Position numbers and translations under genes: made by a program. Shown one piece after another: positions 42,259 through 51,148 of a stretch of DNA of 64,000 nucleotides (positions within the stretch are counted from its first letter, which is position 1; each line of letters starts with the position of its first letter). The stretch is from Incurvaria masculella (lineage: Eukaryota; Arthropoda; Insecta; Lepidoptera; Incurvariidae), in assembly GCA_946894095.1 (NCBI GenBank), contig OX335658.1:15987001-16051000 (forward strand), read 5' to 3'. The notes beneath the pieces are model-generated. The model made no database searches, had not been told where the DNA came from, and was given only the letters and a program-made list of their open reading frames with translations.

Positions 42259-43141
42259 CTTATGTGTTTAAGACGCTTAAATGGGACAACATGGGTATCA
42301 ACGTAAATGGAGATTTTCTCAGTCATCTTCGCTTCGCCGATGACATTGTTCTTCTGTCAAATTCCCGAGTTCAGCTTCAGACCATGCTGGAAGACCTTTA
42401 TGAAGCATCGATAAAGGTAGGTCTGAAGATGAACCGGGACAAAACCAAGGTCATGGCGACCGAGGGTATGACGGGAGGACAAATCGTTATCGACGGAGAA
42501 GTGATCGAACAGGTTGAAGAGTACGTATATCTCGGTCAAATCCTGCGGCTTGGTAGACAAGGACTGTCTAGGGATGTTGAGCGACGGATTCAACTGGGTT
42601 GGGCTGCCTTCGGAAAGCTTAAGTTCGCTCTGAGGTCTGACCTTCCGCAAAATTTAAAGACCCGAATATATGACCAGTGCGTCCTCCCGGTTATGACGTA
42701 CGGATGTGAAACGTGGACTCTGACGGTCGCCGTTGTCCAAAGGTTGAAAGTTGCCCAGCGAGCAATGGAGCGAGCCATGCTGGGAATATCGCTACGGGAT
42801 ATGGTGCGTAACGAGGCAATCCGCCGACGTACCAAAGTAGTCGATATTGGACACCGGGTGGCTAAGCTAAAATGGCAGTGGGCTGGTCACGTCAGCCGAA
42901 GAGACGACGACCGTTGGAGTAACCGTGTCCTACACTGGCGGCCGTGGACAGGCAAACGGAGTGTGGGAAGACCACCCGCCAGGTGGGAAGACGACATCAA
43001 GTGCGTCGGCGGAAAGCAGTGGTTCCGTACCGCTGAGGGCCGGGAGGACTGGAGAAGGATTGGAGAGGCGTATGTCCAGCAGTGGACGCAAACACGCTGA
43101 CTGACTGACTGACTGACTGACTTACTTATTAACTTATGTGT
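42259..43141 (+). mobile_element. RTE-type LINE, 5'-truncated, copy 1 with TSD
   Basis: The element (about 42268-43132) is flanked by CTTATGTGT on both sides (42259-42267, 43133-43141), a 9-bp duplication. It ends with (CTGA)n at 43097-43122 directly after the stop codon, as usual for RTE elements with simple-repeat tails and almost no 3' untranslated region. Only the last third of the reverse-transcriptase ORF remains. Confidence 0.88.
42264..43100 (+). CDS. RTE-clade reverse transcriptase, C-terminal 278 codons
   Basis: The frame is open to TGA at 43098-43100. It begins inside the palm with FLSHLRFADDIVLLSNS (the F-A-D-D catalytic box), then KVGLKMNRDKTKVM, YVYLGQILRLG (motifs D/E of RTE elements), the thumb VLPVMTYGCETWTL, and the C-terminal QRAMERAMLGISLRD, KWQWAGHVSRRDD and SVGRPPARWEDDIK. 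These are diagnostic of RTE/BovB-like elements. The apurinic endonuclease and first RT motifs are absent, and the first ATG is accidental (part of the TSD), so no active protein is made. No internal stop or frameshift indicates a fairly recent insertion. Nearly the same sequence is at 59202-59988. Confidence 0.92.
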   Translation: MFKTLKWDNMGINVNGDFLSHLRFADDIVLLSNSRVQLQTMLEDLYEASIKVGLKMNRDKTKVMATEGMTGGQIVIDGEVIEQVEEYVYLGQILRLGRQGLSRDVERRIQLGWAAFGKLKFALRSDLPQNLKTRIYDQCVLPVMTYGCETWTLTVAVVQRLKVAQRAMERAMLGISLRDMVRNEAIRRRTKVVDIGHRVAKLKWQWAGHVSRRDDDRWSNRVLHWRPWTGKRSVGRPPARWEDDIKCVGGKQWFRTAEGREDWRRIGEAYVQQWTQTR

Positions 43142-43342
43142 ATACATATTTCGAATTCGTTTGATCAGTAAAATTCTTTATTTTACGGTTTTGCTTATTA
43201 CAAGCTTGAATATTTCAAGCAAGCTCAAATTGAAAAGAAGTATTTTCTATCGAATTTATGTAAATGTATGGCAAAGAACTTCCTTTGATCAAAATCTAGT
43301 CAGTCTCCTTAGGCTAATTTGTTTTCTTCGAGACCGTTTTTA
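43142..43342. other. short unique interval
   Basis: It lies between the RTE copy and the TTAA element. Nothing is recognised. Confidence 0.3.
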
Positions 43343-43794
43343 TCAAGGCCCTAGGACTAGTGAACTAGTCGCGCCATAAAAATGTACCTTTAAACAAATG
43401 TGATAATATTTAATTAAACGCCTCATTAAGTCCAAATAGAAGACCAGACTGTTAATGGATTGTTAATATTTTTGGATTCCATCATTTATTTGAATGATAA
43501 TTATAATAAAAAAGTAGAATTTTCACATTACAAATTTGAAAGTAAGATGATCTCTAGGTATAAGTGGAAACATCATATATAAATTCACAAACAATTTGAT
43601 TTGCTATAAGATTTCTACAATTACTGAAAAAAGTTCTGAAATAGACACCGTTTCTACAATTTATTTTGTTTGTAAAAGGGAAACATACATTAACTAAAAT
43701 AGATTGATCTCTAGACAAGGAATCATATATTGTAATAATTAAATTTCCAATTGCCTCGTCAAACTTTGCGGTTTAGCTAGTGCACGGGCCTTAA
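43343..43794 (-). mobile_element. TTAA-bounded TIR element, family I, copy 3
   Basis: 452 bp, reverse of 268-740. Ends AAGGCCCTAGGACTAGTGAA and, on the right, GTTTAGCTAGTGCACGGGCC before TTAA (43791-43794). The left target is TCAA, one change from TTAA. Many point changes (GGAAACATACATTAACTAAA vs ..ACGAAA) mark it as the oldest of the three. Confidence 0.8.
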
Positions 43795-43917
43795 AAGGTA
43801 TTTTTAGAAGAAGACTTAGTGTTTATTTTAACACAATTTTTTTATGTATTCGTTTTTTATTAAAATTAAGCAAGTGTTCAAAATATGGTATATGTAATTA
43901 GTTCCTTTATATATATA

Positions 43918-44217
43918 CTAGCTGAGGTACCCGGCTCCGCTCGGGTCAATGTCGTTTTTGACTGATTTCGGGCTGGTCAAGTTCCTGCGTTTGCAATGCA
44001 AGCGGAAAAAATGTAATTATTTACGACATCACATTAGAATCCTGAAAAATAACAGTATTTCTCCACTATTTAATGGATGTTATTATACATATAAACCTTC
44101 CTCTTCAATCACTCTATCTATTAAAAAAAAAGATTTAAGTAAGTAAGTTTCAAAGATTTAAGCATACATAGGGATATAGGGACAGAGAAAGCGACTTTGT
44201 TTTATACTATGTAGTGA
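43918..44217 (-). mobile_element. non-autonomous Helitron, copy H4
   Basis: 300 bp. The 5' end TCACTACATAGTATAAAACA is shared with H3 and H5. The 3' end CCCGAGCGGAGCCGGGTACC, TCAGCTAG is of the H1/H2/H6 type. The insertion is between A and T. Non-coding. Confidence 0.85.
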
Positions 44218-44531
44218 TTATGTTATGGGCTATACCAGAGTTTGTACATTTTTGTCCATCCGCCTTTCCAACTTTTCCATGAATATAATATACTAACCAA
44301 GAAGTGTTTTCTGCATGATGCTTCAGAAGAATGACAAATCAAAGTTATTCCTTCTCATTTTAAAAATCGAACTACAAGAATCTTAACATACGAGTAGGTA
44401 TATATGTAGCGTACATGTAACTGTTCAAGGTAAAATAGATGTTTGAATTGACACAACAAATCCCAAATTTACTTTCCTCCGAGCCCAAACGTTTACAATG
44501 GCATCGCAAATAAACTTCTCTTCCCAGACGT
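44218..44531. other. unique stretch, no gene seen
   Basis: Nothing recognised. Confidence 0.3.
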
Positions 44532-44908
44532 TTGTTTTCTAAATCAATAGTTCATTATCTTGAGTGGTCCGTCCTCTTCCCTCGCCGCCCCGTCCCTCGT
44601 GTTCCCCGAGCCCTTTCCGCCCGGTCGCATCATTATTTGCCGATCCACTTTATTTGTGTCTCTGCTCCGATGATTAATGGTGGGCGCCGGCGGACGGCTC
44701 GTGATCTCTCCGCGAGGATCTCCGAGCTCTCTGAAAGGATCTGGAGAGCGAACGGGGAGGGATGCGCGACGTGGAGTCTGCTTTGGCCGTTCAGCGCGGG
44801 GCTGTTTGATCTGGTGAGGGATCGACGTAAATACACGAGGAGGCGTGGTAAAAGTAAAAGCTGTAGCTCTTTGGTAGCGTTACCGATAACAACGCTTGCG
44901 TCTTTGAG
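44532..44908 (+). other. GC-rich island with a 128-codon frame
   Basis: Plus frame 44532-44918 (ATG start) includes DLSARISELSERIWRANGEG and ends in the SINE that follows, so the stop is not native. A 113-codon minus frame overlaps it. I recognise no family. The base composition suggests a conserved island; coding is possible but unsupported. Confidence 0.25.
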
Positions 44909-45165
44909 CGGCTCGTAGCCTAGTGGCGCGGGGACTGGCCTTGCGTACCAGAGGCCTGGGTTCAATTCCGACATGCACCACTACCTTTCTCTTTCAGAGT
45001 TCGATAAGTGCATCTCGTCACGAATGCGAGCTGCTTCATGGTTCGGAATCCATGTACTGTAGATCCCCTTCCCCTGCTAGGTGGTAGGGTTTAAGCCCGC
45101 CCGGGTTGGTACCATCGCATTGGATGAAAAGATGGTCGAAGCGGCATCCATGTCAGGTCGCATAA
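44909..45165 (+). mobile_element. tRNA-headed SINE with internal deletion
   Basis: Excellent head: GTGGCGCGGGGACTGGCCTT and B box GGTTCAATTCC (44958-44968). The body is normal to GGTCGAAGCGGCA and then jumps to TCCATGTCAGGTCGCATAA, losing about 140 bp. It is followed by a run of about 15 C (45166-45180). Confidence 0.85.
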
Positions 45166-45258
45166 CCCCCCCCCCCCCCCAATTCCCCAAAAACGTGCTT
45201 AGGATTCCCCGAAATCAGTTCGAATTCAGAATTAAAAAAGTTAACCCGATTGCTTCAA

Positions 45259-45592
45259 TATTCGTAATATTATTGTCTAAGATTGGCTTACCACAGTTAT
45301 TTTCCTCGGTCCTTCTGGCCGACGTTTCGAACTGTCCCGTGCAGAACGCAGCCGCAACGAGTTTTCTGCCTACCCACAGCCACTCATACAATCTTCGCAG
45401 CCGCTCGCGTGTGACAGACAGTGGTCGGTCAAACGTGCGCCCAGCCGCACGCACGCACTCGCCTTGAAAATGAGCTGCACGGGACAGTTCGAAACGTCGG
45501 CCAGAAGGACCGAGGAAAATAACTGTGGTAAGCCAATCTTAGACAATAGTTTAAACACCCACAGGACACTCAAATCGGTTATTCGTAATATT
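45259..45592. mobile_element. 73-bp perfect inverted repeat inside a 13-bp TSD
   Basis: Arms 45272-45344 and 45475-45547 are exact reverse complements over 73 bp (ATTGTCTAAGATTGGCTTAC at the outer end, GACGTTTCGAACTGTCCCGT inside). The 130-bp spacer is GC-rich. TATTCGTAATATT stands on both sides (45259-45271, 45580-45592), with 32 bp of extra sequence between the right arm and the right duplication. No coding capacity. Confidence 0.85.
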
Positions 45593-45984
45593 CTTCGAAT
45601 GAGCAAAAAAAAATGTCATGCAGCCAACGACGAAAAGTGAAGGTTAAATATTCGGGAATTTTTTGGAATGATCAAAAAATAAAACTGAATTCTCCGCGGA
45701 TTTGCCAATTCCCCGCAAATTCCCCGACGCTAGCATTCCCCACAATTTTCCTCACGAGACCTTAAATTACCCACAGTTCGGGGAATCGAGGAGCGATCAG
45801 CAACGCTGCTATTTGGAGTCCGATCTATCGGAGTTGGATGGAAACTCATCCGTATTGCGGCAGCATAACCAAGTTTTAATAATAATACACTGATGGTAGG
45901 GCCGGTCAATCAGATGGCTTACAAATTCGGGACAAGCAAACTCAAATGTTCGTTGCACTTAAGTGCGTGCTATGTAAGCAGCTC
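45593..45984. other. unique stretch rich in ATTCCCC motifs
   Basis: Short phrases AATTCCCC/ATTCCCC recur at 45181, 45202, 45709, 45718 and 45735 and as GGGGAAT at 45780. They may be a decayed simple repeat. No gene is seen. Confidence 0.35.
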
Positions 45985-46362
45985 GTACGTACGGCTGGCC
46001 TAGCGTACCAGAGGTCTGAGGTCAATTCCTCGCCCCGACATGCACCACATTATTTCTCTTCCTGAGTTCGATAAGTGCATTTCGTCAAGAATGCTAGCTG
46101 CTCCATGGTTCGTAATCCATGTAAAACTGTAGGTACCCTTCCCCTACTAGGTGGTAGGGTTTAAGCCCGCCCTGGTTGGTACCATCGCATAAGATGAAAA
46201 TATGGTCGAACCGGCAATAAAAAATTGTCCGTGTTTTCCATCCAGTTCAATGTAGCCGTGCTCATAAAGGGAAGGTCCTGGCATGGCACATAATTCCTTC
46301 GGGAAGGTGGTGTATTGGGCTAATATTAACGGGAGTCGTGTGGTATTAGCCATCCATGTCAT
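45985..46362 (+). mobile_element. tRNA-headed SINE, near full length
   Basis: Head GGCTGGCCTAGCGTACCAGA, a B-box-like GGTCAATTCCTCG, then GGTTGGTACCATCGCATAAG, TCCATCCAGTTCAATGTAGC, CGTGCTCATAAAGGGAAGGT and the 3' end GTATTAGCCATCCATGTCAT. tRNA-lineage body. Confidence 0.85.
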
Positions 46363-46437
46363 GTGTCTTTGGAACTCGAGAACACCACAAGTAAGCTAAG
46401 TGAGGGATCCAGTACGTAAAAAAGATACTAGTAGGCC

Positions 46438-46572
46438 CACTGTAATTCTTCCCGTGCATGTCATAAGATTCGACTACAAGATTCATCGCATTCCACGTTA
46501 AATTTTAGGTCCCCTTCTTAACTTTTTATGTGGTAGGGTTTATCCCGGTACCGGTTCCGGTACAATAGCATG
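46438..46572 (+). mobile_element. SINE with third-type head, 3'-truncated
   Basis: GCCCACTGTAATTCTTCCCG, TGCATGTCATAAGATTCGAC, then TTCCACGTTAAATTTTAGGT, CCCCTTC and GTGGTAGGGTTTATCCCGG. The first part is neither tRNA- nor 5S-like. I know CCCACTG..TTTCTTCCCGTGCATG as a separate frequent lepidopteran repeat start. The body stops at about 46572. Confidence 0.7.
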
Positions 46573-47099
46573 TATTTATGTAGATGATTATTTTTTTATT
46601 TCCTATCTAACTTAAAACTAGAACTATAATATTCTATGGCTTACACAATGTTATCAAATATCAGGAACCCTATCATTAAATATGATTATCCAGTTATTAC
46701 ATCCGCGGAAGACAATCAGTCTATTCAAAACATATTTGTTTGTGGCCACCGCCCGAAAATTATTTACCTGTTCCCACAATTACCACGAAATCGTGAATAA
46801 ACAAATGATAATCAGATAAGTATTCTCATTAGGTGTCGCGTGCGACCGTTAAAAATAACATTTGATGAGCTGGCAACACGAAAATATAGAAGCAATAAAA
46901 TGGCAGCCAATCCGAGGATAAAAAAACGCTGGACAGCGCGAGAAAAAACGACGGATCTCACTCCAAGTGAGAATTCGCTGTTGTGTTACGCGTGCGAACT
47001 AACGGGAGTGCGGTATTATTTAAGAAATCAAAATGACCATGTCTTCAATGTAAGATGCCACAAAGTGATTCGTTTGTTTTTGTTGTCAGAACAGGACTA
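46573..47099. other. unique stretch, no gene seen
   Basis: The plus frame of 86 codons at 46840-47100 has no motif. Confidence 0.3.
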
Positions 47100-47640
47100 G
47101 GAGGTCGCGGTCGTGACAAAAATGGTAACGATAACGTTAGCGGATGAACCTGGGTTCACAGTATAAAGACCAACCCTCTGAAGCTAAATGTGTCGCTTCG
47201 CCTGCGCCAAGTGGTTGCCTTACGTAGATAAGGCACCTGAAAAAGTACTTATGGTGAAATGTAAATGGTAAATGGCTGCAAATAACGTAGCATGAAAGTA
47301 TCAATACATACTTGCTTAGGAATACCAAAACTGAACACATCTTTGGTTGCATTTCGTATTTATAGGCGATTTAGGTTACAGATATAACTTAAGGTATATT
47401 TTATGATTTAATTAAAAAACCGACTGGTTAAATAAACATATATATTATATAAATATCAATATTTATAGACAATCAGCATCAACAGGTACATACCAACATC
47501 TATTTTATATAGCCAATCTAGATAACGCAACCACTTGGCGCAGGCAGACCGATATATTTAGCATCAGAGGGTTGGTCTCTAACATGTGAACTCAGATTCA
47601 GCCATTTACCTTATCGTGACCAAAAATGTCGTGACCTCCC
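47100..47640. mobile_element. 541-bp element with about 120-bp inverted ends
   Basis: The left arm 47100-47221 (GGAGGTCGCGGTCGTGACAA, ATAAAGACCAACCCTCTGAA, GCGCCAAGTGGTTGCC) is matched in reverse by 47524-47640 (GCAACCACTTGGCGCAGGCA, AGAGGGTTGGTCTC, CCAAAAATGTCGTGACCTCC). Arm identity is roughly 75-80% by eye. The AT-rich spacer lacks coding sequence. Shortened relatives are at 16171-16298 and 27069-27475. Confidence 0.72.
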
Positions 47641-48027
47641 GGAATAAGTGTTCTCATTGATTTGAGGAATCTTCTAGTCTGACGACTGAAACTACATATG
47701 GTCTCATGCCAAAATCGTCTTTTGTGACGACAGTAATTAGGTTCATATCTAAATCATAGTATTAAATGGTCTGAATCAGAACCATTATGGTACAATGCGT
47801 TGAACCATAAAAGTAGTTGTGAGACCAAATACTTAAAATCGTTATCTTTTCTATGGATTTCCGTTTTGTTTTATGTTTTTTTTACTCTAGGCAACAATAC
47901 GCAACTTTTTTATTACTTGATTAGCAATGCACGTGCTTTCATTTCTGTGGTTGGGTCGTCAAAAAGTGTTCATACCAAGTATTATACTAAACTGGAAACA
48001 ACCATGCCCTATAAAATTATAAATATA
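47641..48027. other. unique stretch, no gene seen
   Basis: The 86-codon plus frame at 47800-48060 runs into the Helitron and has no motif. Confidence 0.3.
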
Positions 48028-48850
48028 CTAGCAGCTCGTTCCGGCTTTGCACGGGCATAATATCATTTAAATAAATATTCTTTTGACACAATGATACACA
48101 AATAAACCCTTTTTACGTATAGTTCCTATATTGAAATATTTAAAATAAAAAAAAAACTTAGATATTGTTATTAGATGATTATGAGATATTAGAGAAATAA
48201 TAAATTCAAAGTGCTATAGGGAGAACCGCGGCCTCCGACGCACTATTTATAGGCACGCTCCCGCCGCCCCGGCGCGGCGGGCCGGTACCTATGCCGCAAA
48301 CGCTACGTCCCGCAATTTTTAAATTTGTAATATCTTCGAAAATATTCATGCTGTAACGAGCCATATAGATCTATATTGAATCAAAAATGTGTTAAAGGTA
48401 TTTAATTGGATAAGGATTAATGCTGTATTGGTTAAAATCACTTCGAAAATTAGCCATTATTTGTCGTAAAAAGTAAATGACAAAAAAATGTTATTGTGGA
48501 ATATCCATAAGAGATAGACATATACCATCGCGGAGTTTTCTGTAGACCTTTTCAATGTGTACAATACTTAGTACGTTATTTTGATAAATCTCGTAGGGTT
48601 CAGCCTGCGTTTGCAATGTAAGCCGAAAAAATGAAATTTTTTACGACATCACATTGGAAAACTCAAAAATAACAGTATTTTTCCACTATTAAATGAATGT
48701 TATTATACATATAAACCTTCCTCTTCAATCACTCTATCTATTAAAAAAACCGCATAAAAATCCGTGGCGTAGTTTTAAAGATCTAAGCGTACATAGGGAT
48801 ATAGTGATATAGGGACAGAGAAAGCGACTTTGTTTTATACTATGTAGTGA
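48028..48850 (-). mobile_element. non-autonomous Helitron, copy H5, long form
   Basis: 823 bp; the minus-strand 5' end TCACTACATAGTATAAAACA and a 3' end of H3 type (GCCCGTGCAAAGCCGG, then GCTGCTAG). It is collinear with H3 except for about 285 extra bases (48140-48425) that include a GC-rich block at 48225-48320. Insertion between A and T. Non-coding. Confidence 0.82.
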
Positions 48851-49022
48851 TAATAAAATGAGACAATCTTGGTCTTTAATGAAAGTTGCAAAAAAACAAA
48901 TTTCTAAATAGTAAAATTCTGATTGTTATCTAGTATTTTTTTTTTTATTATTTGTCATTTTACGACGTTGGGCACCGAATGTCAAAGTGTTCACTTAACT
49001 CATATTACAAAAACTAATTATT
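48851..49022. other. short unique interval
   Basis: A T-run at 48939-48952. Nothing recognised. Confidence 0.3.
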
Positions 49023-49300
49023 TTTAACCGACTTAAAAAAAAGGAGGAGGTTCTCAATTCGTCGAAATCTTTTTTTATGTATGTTCCGATTTGAAAAAAT
49101 CTTTTTTGTTTGAAAGGGTATACATTCCAGGTGATTTAATATTTTTTTTATCGAAATCGGTTCAGTAGTTTGGTACTAATATCATATAAAAATAACTTCA
49201 TGCACTACATGAAAACTTCCAATAGCATTCCGTTAGGATTGATGCTGTTATGATGGAATTAAGAGACCCTTCCGCGTACCCCCGTAACCAAAAAAATAGG
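49023..49300 (+). mobile_element. AACCGACTTA-type interspersed repeat fragment
   Basis: TTAACCGACTTAAAAAAAAG, GAGGAGGTTCTCAATTCGTC, then ATCGAAATCGGTTCAGTAG. Same class as 4098-4440. Non-coding. Confidence 0.6.
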
Positions 49301-49944
49301 AAAATCAAGGAGTAGGAGCTGAACTACTAAACTGAGTTGTTGCTCTGACGAGTTTATTAATCATGAAGTGCTGACTGAAAATATCTGTCGGGAGATTTTT
49401 GCTATCTAGCCAAGTTTCTAACGTGGAAATAAAAATAATGTACTCGGGTATACGGCAAGTTAACTGAAGAAATGTAAGTTTTACAATTTGAAATTGTAGC
49501 GCATTTCTAAGAATAATATAATTGCTTGTACCGTTACACGTATGCCAAGCACGGCACCGCACACCGGGCAACCGTAAGTTATCACAACGACTCATACAAT
49601 TATACCGGAGGTCTCTTCACAACTCGATCGCGTAATACGGACCGCGCGCCATACTACATAAATCAAGCCTTCTGTTTTCCTTAGTCCAGGACAAACACTG
49701 GCAAGGAAAAAGCTTCGCGGAAAGCTTGCGAACCTTTTAAAAGCTGTACACTTTAATATTTATTGCGTACTTTTATATCGGGCTACTGCGAGCAGTTATT
49801 TAGATTGTTAACGAATTGTCTGGTAGGTTCTGGTGTCCGGTATTGTTAAACGTTTCTTAAACTAGGAAGAAGAAACAACTATTAATCGGGGGAGGAAATT
49901 ATGATGTATGGTAAACGTTATAATTTACGATATTATTATTGTAG
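49301..49944. other. unique stretch, no gene seen
   Basis: The 96-codon minus frame (49305-49595) has no motif I know. Confidence 0.3.
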
Positions 49945-50305
49945 TCTTGTCTTTTATTCCAGAGGTCTGAGTTCACGCCCCCGCCTCGTTCATGCACCAC
50001 TTTCATTGTCCACAATTTGAGTTCGTAAATAACATTTCGTTACGAATGCGAGCTCTGCCATGGTGTGGAACCCATGCAAAAATGCAGGTCTCTTTCCTCT
50101 ACTATTTGATTTAGACTTCGCGGGTCGGAACCTACCATCCGTCGAAACGGTATTGAAAAATTGTCCATATTTTCCATCCAGTTCGATGTAGCTATATATG
50201 TGTAAAGGGAGGGTCCGGGCATGGCACCTAATTCCTTCGGGAATGCGGTGTGTCGAGCTAAATACCATGACGGTTGATGTGGTTTAAGCTTATCCGTGTA
50301 CAGTC
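49945..50305 (+). mobile_element. tRNA-headed SINE, diverged
   Basis: CTTTTATTCCAGAGGTCTGA, a B-box-like GAGTTCACGCCCCCG, TCATGCACCAC, TCCATCCAGTTCGATGTAGC, GGGTCCGGGCATGGCACCTA, ATTCCTTCGGGAATGCGGTG. tRNA-lineage body with an old 3' end. Confidence 0.78.
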
Positions 50306-50331
50306 AGCAAAGTAACTAGGGCGGTGCCAGC

Positions 50332-50979
50332 TTAAGGCGCTAGTAGTTGGCTAGTCCAACTACTCGCGCCTTACAAATGCACTTTTTAACAAATGTAATA
50401 ATATGTAGTGAAACGCTTCAGCAAATCCAAATAGACCTCCAGACTGATACTGGATTGTTAATATTTTTCAATTCCATCATTTATTTAAATAATAATAAAA
50501 ATAAAAAAAGTTGATTTTTCTCATTAGAAATCTGAAAGTAATTCGATTTCTAGATATAAGCAAAAACAGCAAATATGCATAAACAAAAAATTCCATTTGC
50601 TTTTAGATTTCTACATTTAGTCAAAAAAGTTCGGAAATGGACACCGTTTCCGCAATGTATTTTGTATAGAAAAAGGAAACATACATTAACGAAAATAGGT
50701 TGATTCCTAGACAAGGAATCATATATTGTAAGAATGACACTTATAATCGTCAGACTTAGCCTCGGTTGCACGAAGAGACGGCCGAGTTAATCAATGTTCA
50801 AACAGGTCACTTTTAGTGATCCGCACAGAGTTCCTTCCATACTGTCCACACAAAGTGACGTGTTTGATCATACTTTGACGTTGATTTTGATTTTTTGTAC
50901 GTTCGTGCACTCGGCCCTTAGTTAGTTAACTTGGGGTGCCTCGTCTAACTTTGCGATTTGGCTAGTACCAGGGCCTTAA
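50332..50979 (-). mobile_element. TTAA-bounded TIR element, family I, copy 2, with nested MITE
   Basis: The reverse of 268-740, bounded by TTAA at 50332-50335 and 50976-50979. It is very similar to copy 1 (GGACACCGTTTCCGCAATGT; GAATCATATATTGTAAGAAT). Without the CTAA-type MITE it would be about 486 bp. Interior non-coding. Confidence 0.88.
50756..50921 (-). mobile_element. CTAA-flanked hairpin MITE, copy C, nested
   Basis: CCTCGGTTGCACGAAGAGAC, inner AAACAGGTCACTTTTAGTGA and CACAAAGTGACGTGTTTGAT, end CGTTCGTGCACTCGGCCC. TTAG (CTAA in element sense) lies on both sides. The host element's empty site is preserved at 312-330, so the insertion is directly demonstrated. Confidence 0.9.
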
Positions 50980-51148
50980 AGGGGCGAAGAAATGATAAGA
51001 CCAGGACCTAGTTGTGGTTTATAGTACTTATGTTGAGTTTCATAGACCTTACTCGTGCTTGGTTAGCCTAATTATAGCTTCCGACTGTCAAAGTTGATAT
51101 TAGTTTCATACATTTTATATCAAATCCCACAGTCGGAGGGTATATTAT

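Noticed and set aside
42357..42835. Minus-strand frames opposite the RTE reverse transcriptase, also 59311-59759
   Set aside because: Shadows of the real RTE frame on the plus strand.
43097..43122. (CTGA)n as an independent microsatellite
   Set aside because: It is the tail of the RTE element, found at the identical position in the copy at 59986-60004.
44532..44918. A host protein exon (DLSARISELSERIW...)
   Set aside because: The frame ends within a SINE, an opposing frame is almost as long, and no splice sites or family were recognised.
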